34,898 bases of DNA from Candidatus Aminicenantota bacterium (GCA_030610885.1 JAUWQW010000014.1:1-34898); one strand, 5' to 3'. Shown: positions 16,388 to 24,516, numbered from the stretch's first letter. Program-made: numbers and translations. The notes: generated by a model not told the origin, from the sequence alone.

Positions 16388-18007
16388 ATGGAATTAAAAA
16401 AACATATAATGTTGATTGCAATGCCCACGCCCGTGGGATTTGCGAATACATTAGCAGATGTATCATTTGAGCAAATAGGGTTGGGATATATTGCGGCAGT
16501 ACTTGAGAATAGAGGGCATGATGTTCTCCTATTCGACGCTTATTCAAGGGAGTTAGAGGAATTAAAAATCAACGAAAAAATCGCAGGTTTTAAGCCAGAT
16601 TTCGTGTGTTTATCGCCAACATATCTGTCTTGGGATGTAACAATAAGAATTCTCCAAGCAACGAAAAGGATTAGTCCGGGGATTAAGGCGATACTCGGTG
16701 GTCCCCATGTATCTTTCGAACCTGTTTTAAGTCAAGCTTTAAGGAGATTTGATTGTATTGATTACATAATAAGAGGAGAGGGAGAAAGAAGTATAATATC
16801 TATGGTAGAGGATATTGATACAAAGACGATTAGCAGCACTCCTGGAGTGTGTTATAGAAATAAAGATGGAACACTCCACATTTCGGATGAGTTGTCTGAG
16901 CAAGTAGAAAATCTGGACGAACTTCCTTTTCCTTTAAGAGATATTGAGCCACTGTCAGGAAAATCGATGCGTATTACCACTTCGAGAGGATGTTATAGCA
17001 AAGGCAAGGGTTGTGGTTTTTGTCAAATGCCTCTTCAAAATCCACATGGCTGGAGAGGTAGAAGCCCAAAGAATGTTGTTGACGAAATTGAATTTTGGGC
17101 AAAGAAGGGGCATAGAAGTTTCGTATGTGCAGAGGGTGATTTCTTAGGCCTATCCAAGTATGGAATCAAAAGAGCTGGCGAAATCGGGGAGGAAATACTG
17201 CGAAGAAATCTAGATATTCGTCTTAGGGTATTTGGTGGAGTTTCTGGTATAATTGCTGCTGAAAAAGATGGTGTTCTCTCCACATTAAAAAAAGCTGGTC
17301 TCGAAAGAATGTATCCGGGCGTCGAAGCAGGTAATGAAGAGGATTTGAAACTCTATGAAAAGAATATCACAATAGACCAAATTAAAAAATCAATTGACAT
17401 TCTCAGAAAAAGGAGTATTGGTTTGCAAATTGGGTTCATTATGTTTAATCCATGGAGCAACAGTAACCGACTGATAGCCAATGTTTCTTTACTTAAGCAA
17501 ATTGACCAGGCTCACTTATGGTTTAATTTTGCATACAGACTCGGTCTGTTTCCGGGAACACGACTACTTAGTAGAGTATGTGAAGAGGAATTATTACTTA
17601 AGCCTATGGATAGTGTAGGATTAGGAAGCGAGCTTGTTCACAATTATCGGTTCAAGGTGCCTTATATAGCACAGATTGTGGACGCGTGCGCAGAGATTCT
17701 CCGCGCAGAAGTAGTTATTCGAGTAGATAGATTGCTTATTACTGCTGGAGTGCTTACTTCTGATTCCACTCTGGATGAAAATAACTATCCTCTAGATTCT
17801 CGCAGATCAAACATGAAAAGAGAGTATGAAAAATTCAAAGAGATTCTCGCGAATCTTAATAATATTACTTTTTTTAGCATATTAGAACTTTGTGAACGTA
17901 ATGGCTTAGATAAAGAATTAGAAAATATTATCAGTCGTCACCTTACCAATCTGGAGGAAAATGTACCATATGTCGAGAAGTTATGTAATAACGTGACAGC
18001 GATATGA
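16388..18007 (+). CDS. B12-binding-domain radical SAM protein
   Basis: About 540 aa. The N-terminal part (first ~150 residues) has a cobalamin-binding-like Rossmann fold: IGLGYIAAVLENRGHDVLLFDA, split here as IGLGYIAAVLENRG and HDVLLFDA. Next come PDFVCLSPTYLSWD and ILGGPHVSF. The radical SAM domain follows. Its cluster motif reads GCYSKGKGCGFC: C-x6-C-x2-C in place of the usual CxxxCxxC, which is unusual. The family includes methyltransferases and ring-forming enzymes; the substrate is unknown. An upstream GTG at 16364 is in frame, but AAAGGAAG before the ATG at 16388 supports the shorter start, though the spacing is tight. The last gene of the importer operon. Confidence 0.85.
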   Translation: MELKKHIMLIAMPTPVGFANTLADVSFEQIGLGYIAAVLENRGHDVLLFDAYSRELEELKINEKIAGFKPDFVCLSPTYLSWDVTIRILQATKRISPGIKAILGGPHVSFEPVLSQALRRFDCIDYIIRGEGERSIISMVEDIDTKTISSTPGVCYRNKDGTLHISDELSEQVENLDELPFPLRDIEPLSGKSMRITTSRGCYSKGKGCGFCQMPLQNPHGWRGRSPKNVVDEIEFWAKKGHRSFVCAEGDFLGLSKYGIKRAGEIGEEILRRNLDIRLRVFGGVSGIIAAEKDGVLSTLKKAGLERMYPGVEAGNEEDLKLYEKNITIDQIKKSIDILRKRSIGLQIGFIMFNPWSNSNRLIANVSLLKQIDQAHLWFNFAYRLGLFPGTRLLSRVCEEELLLKPMDSVGLGSELVHNYRFKVPYIAQIVDACAEILRAEVVIRVDRLLITAGVLTSDSTLDENNYPLDSRRSNMKREYEKFKEILANLNNITFFSILELCERNGLDKELENIISRHLTNLEENVPYVEKLCNNVTAI

Positions 18008-18096
18008 ATTGATAGTGGATTTTAACTCGAAAGTTGAGCAATGAGTTTGGGCGCGAAAACTAAGTTTTCACAACACAAACACAGTTTCTGCAGTCC

Positions 18097-18353
18097 AGTA
18101 TAATTGGGGCTTTTTTTGCCGGAATTGCTGGAAGTCTTTATCCCCGAATTATGTAGATACTGTATTTGAAAAGATAAAAGAGATTAATAAAGAAGGAACA
18201 ACCATTCTCCTTGTTGAGCAGAATGCGAGAATGGCTTTTGAATATGCAGATAGAGGTTATGTATTTGAAATAGGTAAAATCGCTTTTGAAGATAAAGCAA
18301 AAAATCTCCTTGAAAATGATAAGGTCAGAAAGTCATTTTTAGGAGAAATTTAA
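18097..18353 (+). pseudogene. Collapsed livM/livF remnant (branched-chain amino acid ABC transporter)
   Basis: 18097-18141 reads SIIGAFFAGIAGSLY, the conserved C-terminal helix motif of LivM-type permeases. From about 18153, in another frame, it reads VDTVFEKIKEINKEGTTILL, then VEQNARMAFEYADRGYVFEI, ending in FLGEI and a stop. This is the C-terminal third of a LivF-type ATPase after the Walker B region. Everything between (the end of livM, livG and the start of livF) has been deleted. It is a clear deletion scar of a liv operon with no start codon or ribosome site. Confidence 0.8.
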
Positions 18354-18384
18354 TCTCAATTGCAATTTATAATGTTCTGCCAAG

Positions 18385-18433
18385 AAAATAGTTTAGAGGA
18401 AGATACATTTACTTCAAAATAGCAATTTACATC
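18385..18433. repeat. 49-bp direct repeat left of the AOR module
   Basis: 46 of 49 bases match 20934-20982 in the same orientation (offset 2549 bp). The core is GGAAGATACATTTACTTCAA followed by AATAGCAATTTA. The two copies bracket the two-gene AOR unit closely; this copy abuts the stop codon of the downstream gene. Confidence 0.8.
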
Positions 18434-18434
18434 C

Positions 18435-19043
18435 CTAACAAACTTTTACTGAAAAAAATACAAGATCGTTTTGTAATACAAATTCCCCTTTCTCTATTAA
18501 ACTGTATCCAACTGGTTTTTTATTCAATAAAATCTCTTTGTTTCCATGCCAGAAATCCTTTGATTGATTTGTCAGGAAATCTGTAAGATCGGAAGATTTA
18601 AAAAAAATACCCTTTTTCAAAAAGTCGGGGCCCAGTTCTTTCATCACTATATTGAAAAATTTTAAATTGACCATACATTTTTCTTGCGAGGGGGTATCTG
18701 GACCCTTTTTATATGTAATTGAATCGCGGAAAGATGCATAAAAACTTCCACGTCTCATTACTGCACCCACTAACCCGGGCATAGCTCCTGAAAGTGCAAT
18801 GGATGAGCCATCATGTATGACAGTTTTATCAATATCATCCACTGGTTTTCCATCCAGGAAGATAGTGCTAATCCTTTCTGCAATGTAATCTGAACTTATC
18901 TTCTGCTGCATACAGAGAAGCTCATTTAAGCTGCATCCTGCCCGAGACCAGATTATAAATCCCTTTTGAAGGATAGGGAGTATTCTCGCTAATACATGTT
19001 CCTCAACACATAAAGAGAGAGTTGTTAATTTACTATTATTCAT
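18435..19043 (-). CDS. Conserved AOR-associated protein of unknown function
   Basis: A 202-aa soluble protein co-transcribed 63 bp downstream of the AOR gene. A central segment (about residues 60-105) reads IFLDGKPVDDIDKTVIHDGS, then ALSGAMPGLVGAVMRRGSFY. To my memory such proteins recur next to AOR-family genes in anaerobes, but I cannot name a function. A part in cofactor insertion, or as a small partner subunit, is an inference. Three Cys in the N-terminal third and one at the C-terminus show no metal-binding spacing. Confidence 0.65.
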   Translation of the reverse strand: MNNSKLTTLSLCVEEHVLARILPILQKGFIIWSRAGCSLNELLCMQQKISSDYIAERISTIFLDGKPVDDIDKTVIHDGSSIALSGAMPGLVGAVMRRGSFYASFRDSITYKKGPDTPSQEKCMVNLKFFNIVMKELGPDFLKKGIFFKSSDLTDFLTNQSKDFWHGNKEILLNKKPVGYSLIEKGEFVLQNDLVFFSVKVC

Positions 19044-19106
19044 TTCATATTAAAACAGCTGCCAGGGCTTGAGAAACCCCATCAGTTTAAAACGCCTTGC
19101 TTTTAT

Positions 19107-20843
19107 TTACCAATTATATAACTGGTCCAAGTCTTCGTCTTTTATATCGAAAGTTACATTATGTGGGGGAAAGGCCTCGGTATAGAAATATTCGGGCAAT
19201 CTATCATGCTTTGCAGTAAAACCAGCGTCAGTATTAAATTTTCTTTCCATTTTAAGAATGGATTTTCCAAGGGCGGTCACGTCATCTGCAGTCAGTGTAA
19301 GGCCGTAAAAGGCATTCAGTAAATCGATAAGTGCCTGGAATGTTTCGGGTTGATCCAAAACAGCAAAGGCGATAAAAAGGCACATACCTGTTGAATCTAT
19401 TGCAGCAGTAGCAATCTGGAGGTTTCTTGAGAGATCTACCTGGCCTTCTGTTTTTAGCGGATCAACATCTCCTCCCACTTTAAGAATATTTGTTGCAATA
19501 GCATACCCGGAAGTATGGTCAGCACCCATAGTGGATGTAGCATAGGTAACCCCGATACCTTTTATAGCCCGTGGATCATAGGCAGGCATGGCCTGACCCT
19601 TAACCACAGGAGCTCTCTCCACCCCGTAGGCTTTAGCAGTAATCGCTGCTCCATTTCCCAGTATGCGGCCAAGAGGAGTGCCTTTTCCTACTTCTTTTAT
19701 AAAATTGATAGCAGCCTCTCCATCCCCGAATTTGGCCAGACCTGCTTCCATTGCCACAGCAATAGCGGCTCCCATTTCAATAGTATCAAGCCCGAAATCA
19801 TCATCCAGGCGGTCCAACATAGCAATAGTATCCAGATCATCGATTCCACAATTGGCCCCGTGAGCCCAAACAGTCTCATATTCGGGTTGTTTTGTCAGAA
19901 AATTTCCCTGTTTATCGTTATAGATTCCAGAGCATTGGATCACACAGCCTCTGTGGCATCCGTGAGTAGCGAGTCCTCCTCGTTTTGTTTGCAGCTCAAC
20001 CTCAGATTCACCGCTTATTTTTGAAGCGCCGCTGAACTTTCCTGATTTAAAATTGTTTGTGGGGAATCCACCTGATTCGTTAATGATGTTTGTCAACACA
20101 TTGGTTCCATATGTGGGAAGTGCTTCTCCTGTAACTGGATGTTTTTTCAGACCTTTGACAAAAATTTTATTAGCCTCTTTGAATTTTTCTGGGTCTTTTG
20201 GAGTTCGCATACTTTTCCCTGTATCATCCAGAACGATCACTTTAACCCCTTTAGATCCCATAACAGCACCTGTACCTCCGCGGCCAGCGTGTCTCGTAGG
20301 CCTTAGTTCCATATCGGTACATGCAATTGAGGCAGCACTCATCTTCATCTCTCCAGCAGGGCCTATAGAAATAGTTGATATTTTGTCTCCGTATTCATTT
20401 TTCATCTTGTCCACAACATCATAATTTCCGAGCATTTTCAGGCTGTTATCTATGTCAATCTTTACTTCATCCTTATTAATGACAATCTTATAGAGATCGT
20501 GTCCTTCTGGTTTCCCTTCAATAATAATTGCTGCATATCCCAATCTTGCAAGCATTTGACCAGGTTGTCCACCTGAATTAGATTCTTTAATTCCGTTGGT
20601 AAGTGGACTCTTACATCCGATTGAAATACGGCCGGACATTGAAGCAGAAGTTCCACTTAATAAACCAGGGGCAATGACAAGTTTGTTTCTTGCACCTAAC
20701 GGATGGCAGAGAGGAGGAACTTCCTTTGAAACAATCAAAGATGTCATTCCCCTGCCGCCGTTTCCCGCATAACCTCCTAAAGGCTCTTTTCTCCAGGTTG
20801 GCCCCCCTTTTGCACCCACATCGATTCTTAAGATAAATTCCAT
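19107..20843 (-). CDS. Aldehyde:ferredoxin oxidoreductase family protein (tungsten/molybdenum-pterin enzyme)
   Basis: A 578-aa AOR-family enzyme expected to oxidise aldehydes to carboxylates with ferredoxin as electron acceptor. It uses a tungsto- or molybdo-bis-pterin and one [4Fe-4S] cluster. Cluster ligands are GCHRGCVIQC (C296, C300, C304) plus the late Cys in DSTGMC. The spacing is C-x3-C-x3-C, unlike the C-x2-C-x3-C of Pyrococcus AOR. Pterin-binding signatures include RHAGRGGTGAVMGSKGVK near 184-201. The start follows AAAGGAGG. The length is slightly short of typical (about 605). GC content is well above the flanking DNA, and direct repeats bound the unit, both hinting at transfer. Substrate unknown. 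Confidence 0.93.
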   Translation of the reverse strand: MEFILRIDVGAKGGPTWRKEPLGGYAGNGGRGMTSLIVSKEVPPLCHPLGARNKLVIAPGLLSGTSASMSGRISIGCKSPLTNGIKESNSGGQPGQMLARLGYAAIIIEGKPEGHDLYKIVINKDEVKIDIDNSLKMLGNYDVVDKMKNEYGDKISTISIGPAGEMKMSAASIACTDMELRPTRHAGRGGTGAVMGSKGVKVIVLDDTGKSMRTPKDPEKFKEANKIFVKGLKKHPVTGEALPTYGTNVLTNIINESGGFPTNNFKSGKFSGASKISGESEVELQTKRGGLATHGCHRGCVIQCSGIYNDKQGNFLTKQPEYETVWAHGANCGIDDLDTIAMLDRLDDDFGLDTIEMGAAIAVAMEAGLAKFGDGEAAINFIKEVGKGTPLGRILGNGAAITAKAYGVERAPVVKGQAMPAYDPRAIKGIGVTYATSTMGADHTSGYAIATNILKVGGDVDPLKTEGQVDLSRNLQIATAAIDSTGMCLFIAFAVLDQPETFQALIDLLNAFYGLTLTADDVTALGKSILKMERKFNTDAGFTAKHDRLPEYFYTEAFPPHNVTFDIKDEDLDQLYNW

Positions 20844-20933
20844 AAAAACCTCCTTTAAATTTAATTATATAATAATTTATTGCCTTTGTATTTTAGAGGA
20901 AATATTTTTTTATTTCAATATATATATCAGAAT

Positions 20934-20982
20934 AAAATAGTTTACTGGAAGATACATTTACTTCAAAATAGCAATTTATATC
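20934..20982. repeat. 49-bp direct repeat right of the AOR module
   Basis: Partner of 18385-18433 (46 of 49 identical). It lies upstream of the AOR start on the minus strand. The intervening 20844-20933 holds the ribosome site and an AT-rich promoter with a TATAAT-like box (about 20862-20875) on the minus strand. Confidence 0.8.
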
Positions 20983-21033
20983 ACTTACATAAAAGATTAT
21001 TTTGTGTCGAATAGATTGAGTTGGATATGATCT

Positions 21034-22365
21034 TTAGTTTCGTTGTCTCTTTATTTGTGCTTTTTGAGTATAATCCGCAAATAAAAATTTTTGAGATACA
21101 AATGATTTCATTTCATCTTCTTTAAAAACCTTTATTCGTCCATATTCTCCGTCAAAGCCTTCCTTTATGTACACTTCTCTATTTCTCATCCTTCTGATAG
21201 CTTCCGAAAGTTCAACTCCTGCTTTTATTTCAATTTCTTTTAAGGGTAAATCAAGAAGTATTTTTAGTTCAGAGCCTACTTTTTTTATTACAGAAAAATA
21301 TAGATCATTTACTTTTTTACTATTTGGGCCTACCATTAAAATTTCAGATAGAAGCTCTTTTAATGGAATTATTGAGTTGAAAGGAAGTTGGTTTGCTCTT
21401 TTATTTATATCTTCGCGGTCTGAAAGTTTTGCAATTCGATTCATAACTCCTACAGTTACTTTTTTTCCACACTCTGAACATATCCCATTATGTTTAAGTG
21501 TTTGTACAGGGCTCCAGCAAATATTGCATTTTCTATGCCCGTCAAAAAAGTATTTACCTTCCTGCGGAAAGAGGTCAATTGTACCAAGGAAGAGTTTTGG
21601 GTTTCCTTTTTTCATTGCAAGGATAATTGAATCATAGCAAAGTTCTGTATTGAAAAGGTTTGCATTTCTCCCCAATTTTTCAGGAGAATGAGCATCAGAA
21701 TTAGAAATAAGTGTGTATTTGTCTAAAAAACCGCACATCCAGTTCATGGGTGCGTCAGTAGATAGACCTGTTTCCACAGCACTAATATGATCAGATAGAT
21801 CAGCATAACATTCCTCAATAGTATCAAATCCGGATTTACTTCCAAGAGCTGAGAACCATGGTGTCCATATATGTGCTGGAACAAAAAAATTTTTATCAGA
21901 TGCATTGATAGCTATTTCAAGCAAATCTCTTGAATCAAGACCTAAAATAGGCCTGCCATCAGATGTTATGTTACCACCTATTTTGACCAATTCATTCTGG
22001 ATCTTTTCTACTGTTTCAAAATCAGGTGCAAATATGATATTATGCACCTTACGTACCTGTCCATATCTTTTATAAATATTACTAATCTCAGAAGTAAGGA
22101 GGAATCTTATTTCCTGATCAGGAATAAATGGAGTTTCAAGGGCTTTATTTTTTTTGTATTTGTCTTTTAATTTAAAAAGTCCGGGTTCAGCAGGTTCAAG
22201 TTTTTCTTTAAGCTCTTTTGTCCATCCAGGGTGAGTAAAATCTCCAGTACCAACAACCTTAATTCCTTTAATTCTTGCCCAATAATCTAAATATTCAGGT
22301 ATAAGGTTTTTGCTTGTTGCAATAGAGAAGTGTGAATGTATGTGAAAGTCGCCTATAAATTTCAT
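21034..22365 (-). CDS. Endonuclease Q-like PHP-domain protein (deaminated-DNA repair)
   Basis: A 443-aa protein matching the EndoQ layout. An N-terminal PHP metallophosphatase domain begins DFHIHSHFS (D6, H8, H10, H12). Further metal ligands lie in TGDFTHPGW, the PAHIWTPWF stretch and SNSDAHSPEKLG. A zinc-finger-like CNIC...CSEC segment (about 277-298) and a helical C-terminal domain follow. EndoQ nicks DNA 5' of deaminated bases (U, hypoxanthine) and is known mainly from archaea and some bacteria. Such proteins are often annotated as 'PHP/UvrD helicase-like'. A stand-alone gene; the minus-strand start lies near 22365. Confidence 0.82.
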   Translation of the reverse strand: MKFIGDFHIHSHFSIATSKNLIPEYLDYWARIKGIKVVGTGDFTHPGWTKELKEKLEPAEPGLFKLKDKYKKNKALETPFIPDQEIRFLLTSEISNIYKRYGQVRKVHNIIFAPDFETVEKIQNELVKIGGNITSDGRPILGLDSRDLLEIAINASDKNFFVPAHIWTPWFSALGSKSGFDTIEECYADLSDHISAVETGLSTDAPMNWMCGFLDKYTLISNSDAHSPEKLGRNANLFNTELCYDSIILAMKKGNPKLFLGTIDLFPQEGKYFFDGHRKCNICWSPVQTLKHNGICSECGKKVTVGVMNRIAKLSDREDINKRANQLPFNSIIPLKELLSEILMVGPNSKKVNDLYFSVIKKVGSELKILLDLPLKEIEIKAGVELSEAIRRMRNREVYIKEGFDGEYGRIKVFKEDEMKSFVSQKFLFADYTQKAQIKRQRN

Positions 22366-22421
22366 AGTGTAGTTCTTGATTCATATTATCAAATAGAACC
22401 TTTAAATACAAGCTTTTGATT

Positions 22422-22510
22422 TAAGAAAAGGGAGATTCCTGAGGTTCTTCTCACACAAAAATCTTATTTATGAAAGAAATAAAATTTAATTTGACAAGTA
22501 TGTTTTAATT
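22422..22510. repeat. Repeat left of the sigma-54 peptide module
   Basis: The first ~45 bases match 26041-26085 with about three differences (core GGGAGATT-CTGAGGTTCTTC). Similarity continues weakly through AATTT-ACAAGTAT to about 22510. Same orientation as the right copy. It lies in the leader of the activator gene and contains its likely promoter. Confidence 0.75.
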
Positions 22511-22519
22511 TGTGAAAAT
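22491..22519 (+). promoter_or_regulatory. Candidate sigma-70-type promoter of the activator gene
   Basis: TTGACA at 22491-22496, a 17-bp spacer, then GAAAAT at 22514-22519. The -35 is perfect and the -10 is weak. AGGAG at about 22551-22555 provides the ribosome site for the ATG at 22561. Confidence 0.5.
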
Positions 22520-22560
22520 GTAAGCAAATTTAGTTAAGCATAAATAAATCAGGAGATTGA

Positions 22561-24015
22561 ATGCTTGAGATAATAAAGAACAAGATATGGGAGCTATTAA
22601 AAGACAAGGAAGTTTCATTAGTGATGATCTTTCACAGAGACGGAGAGATTCTGTGGCATAGAGGTAGAGAGATTAGAGGTAAGTCAATTGAAAAAGGTGA
22701 GGGTTTTTGCAAGAGTTATATAATAAAAAGTATGAAGGATTTAAAAGGAGTAGAGAAAGAAGATATATTAGTAACACTATCAGGTGAAGGTGGTTCGGAT
22801 TCAGCTGAGTATTTATCAATAAAGAGTTTATTGATATTGCCTATATTGCCTGTATTAATATTGCCTATGAAAGATGAATTTTTCCTATATATAGATAGTG
22901 GTAGTAAAGAGTTTTTTACAGAAATGGAGATAAATTCATTCAGGTTACTTGGAGGGTTGTTATGTGAGGCATTTCATTATATAAGGCAGAGGAGTGGTTC
23001 CAAGGAGATTACAGGTGAAAGTGATATAATTGAAGGTATACGAGATTTGGTATTGAAATATTCAATTGAGGATGAGCCTGTTTTATTGACAGGAGAGACA
23101 GGTTCAGGCAAGACACATATAGCTAAGTTAATTCATAATTATTCAGGTAGGAGAGGAAAATTTGTTTCAGTAAGTACACCTTCTATGCAAGAGACTCTTT
23201 TTGAGGGTACATTATTTGGTCATAAGAAGGGATCATTTACAGATGCGATAACTGATAAAAAGGGATTGGTAGAGGGAGCAGAGGAGGGTACGTTATTTTT
23301 TGATGAGATATCAGAGGTACCTATATCATGTCAGTCGAAGTTATTGAGGTTTATAGATACAAAGAGATATAGAGTGTTAGGAGAGAATAGGGAGAGAGAA
23401 GCAGATGTAAGAATTATAGCAGCGACAAACAGGGATTTATCCGAAGCAATTAAGAACAAGGATTTTAGAGAGGATTTATATTATAGGTTGAATACCTTTG
23501 AGATAGAGATACCTCCGTTGAGAGAGCGTAAAGAAGATATAAGAGAATTTGTATTGGAAAATGCAAGGTGTTTAAAGGGTAAAGTCATGGGGCAAGGTTT
23601 TTGGGAGGAATTAGAGAATTATAATTGGCCTGGAAATATAAGGGAGTTGATATCAGTGATGAAACGTGTTGGAGTGTTGAGTAAGAATCATGAATTAACA
23701 GGAGAAGATGTTAGGGCAAGTATTGCTCATTATTCATATAGAGATAAATTAAATTATAATAAAAGCAGAGAAGATAAGTTAAGCAACATATGGAAACAGA
23801 TAGAGTCTGGAAAAACATTCTGGGAAGTTGTATGGAAACCCTTTATGGACAGGAAACTTAATCAGATTGAAGTAAGGACAATAATAGATAGAACATATCA
23901 AGAGGCTAATTTAAAATTAAAAAATACAGCAAAAAATCTTGGTATACAAGAAAAAGATTATAAAAAATTTTTAATTTATTTAAAAAGACACAAAGTTTAC
24001 CCTAAAGGTAACTAA
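22561..24015 (+). CDS. Sigma-54-dependent enhancer-binding protein (AAA+ activator)
   Basis: A 484-aa activator of sigma-54 RNA polymerase. The N-terminal ~150 residues form a GAF-like sensor with no receiver domain or phosphorylatable Asp motif. The AAA+ domain follows: Walker A GETGSGKTH (178-186), Walker B GTLFFDEI (D248, E249), and arginine-finger region FREDLYYRLNTFEIEIPPLR. The sigma-54 contact loop, normally GAFTGA, reads GSFTDA (224-229). The C-terminal ~45 residues contain a Fis-like helix-turn-helix (NTAKNLGIQEKDYKKFL). Three palindromes start at its stop codon, followed by a -24/-12 promoter and the target operon, so local control is very likely. The C-terminus reads through into the first binding site. 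Confidence 0.92.
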   Translation: MLEIIKNKIWELLKDKEVSLVMIFHRDGEILWHRGREIRGKSIEKGEGFCKSYIIKSMKDLKGVEKEDILVTLSGEGGSDSAEYLSIKSLLILPILPVLILPMKDEFFLYIDSGSKEFFTEMEINSFRLLGGLLCEAFHYIRQRSGSKEITGESDIIEGIRDLVLKYSIEDEPVLLTGETGSGKTHIAKLIHNYSGRRGKFVSVSTPSMQETLFEGTLFGHKKGSFTDAITDKKGLVEGAEEGTLFFDEISEVPISCQSKLLRFIDTKRYRVLGENREREADVRIIAATNRDLSEAIKNKDFREDLYYRLNTFEIEIPPLRERKEDIREFVLENARCLKGKVMGQGFWEELENYNWPGNIRELISVMKRVGVLSKNHELTGEDVRASIAHYSYRDKLNYNKSREDKLSNIWKQIESGKTFWEVVWKPFMDRKLNQIEVRTIIDRTYQEANLKLKNTAKNLGIQEKDYKKFLIYLKRHKVYPKGN

Positions 24016-24113
24016 TATGTTGGCATAGGCAACTGATTTGTTACCCTATCATTATTAGCTTATAATAAGTGTATATGGATTTTTCATTAAATAAAGGTAA
24101 CAGATATGTTACC
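24007..24113 (+). promoter_or_regulatory. Three 18-bp palindromic enhancer sites for the adjacent activator
   Basis: Three copies of a G-G-Y-A-A-C N6 G-T-T-R-S-C palindrome: GGTAACTAATATGTTGGC (24007-24024), GGCAACTGATTTGTTACC (24028-24045) and GGTAACAGATATGTTACC (24096-24113). The first two start 21 bp apart, i.e. two helical turns. The third is a perfect inverted repeat. They lie about 75-180 bp upstream of the -24/-12 promoter, where activator sites belong. The first overlaps the activator's own stop codon. No similar pair was seen elsewhere in the window. Confidence 0.85.
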
Positions 24114-24187
24114 TGTTCTCAAATTAATAAAAATCAAAAAAATCCCAAAACTCTTATTATTGCTTGCTTTTTAAATTTTATCTACTT

Positions 24188-24202
24188 TGGCATCATTCTT
24201 GC
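24188..24202 (+). promoter_or_regulatory. Sigma-54 (-24/-12) promoter of the secreted-peptide operon
   Basis: TGGCAT-N5-TTGC matches the sigma-54 consensus TGGCAC-N5-TTGC at 5 of 6 and 4 of 4 positions. Transcription would start near 24214, giving a leader of about 95 bases before the peptide start at 24309. Confidence 0.88.
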
Positions 24203-24308
24203 CTATAGTATATTTAAGGTTAATGTTAAAAGTTTTGTGAAGAAAAGGCTTTAATGACTTTAAAAGATAAACTTTTGACATTACGTAAATTTAAAAAAGG
24301 AGGAAACA

Positions 24309-24494
24309 ATGAAAAAATTTTTAGCTGTTAGTTTACTTACGGTTATGCTAATCTTAAGTTTTAGTTTAGCACTTGAAGCACTTGGTGGGGCTATACCCAG
24401 AGAAAGTATGAGTTCGAATGGACATTGGCTTTACAACGAGCACGGTGAAAAAGTAGGGTGCAAATCCCCTGGTAGCGATTGTTTTTGGTCATAA
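24309..24494 (+). CDS. Secreted 61-aa peptide precursor, NVEALA-like
   Basis: A short protein with a strong AAAAAGGAGG ribosome site. Residues 1-22 form a signal peptide (MKKFLAVSLL, then a Leu-rich core). The region ALEALGGAIP follows; it resembles both a signal-peptidase site and a double-glycine leader, so the mature peptide may begin after GG. The remaining ~34 residues are small and polar with two Cys (VGCKSPGSDC) and end in FWS. It resembles the NVEALA-type peptides that Bacteroidota encode beside beta-propeller lipoproteins, but similarity is loose. First gene after the sigma-54 promoter; it may be highly expressed. Function unknown. Confidence 0.8.
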   Translation: MKKFLAVSLLTVMLILSFSLALEALGGAIPRESMSSNGHWLYNEHGEKVGCKSPGSDCFWS

Positions 24495-24516
24495 TATTTA
24501 AATTTGTTATAATTTT

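Noticed and set aside
19515-20424. Antisense frames over the AOR gene
   Set aside because: Opposite-strand shadows of a strongly conserved enzyme in a G+C-richer stretch that has few stop codons.
24019-24034. TTGGCATAGGCAACTG as an additional sigma-54 promoter
   Set aside because: The -12 TTGC is absent at the right spacing; the bases belong to the two adjacent palindromes.
24069-24254. 61-aa open frame between the activator and the secreted peptide
   Set aside because: It overlaps the third enhancer palindrome and the -24/-12 promoter and has no ribosome site. The sequence is better explained as regulatory.
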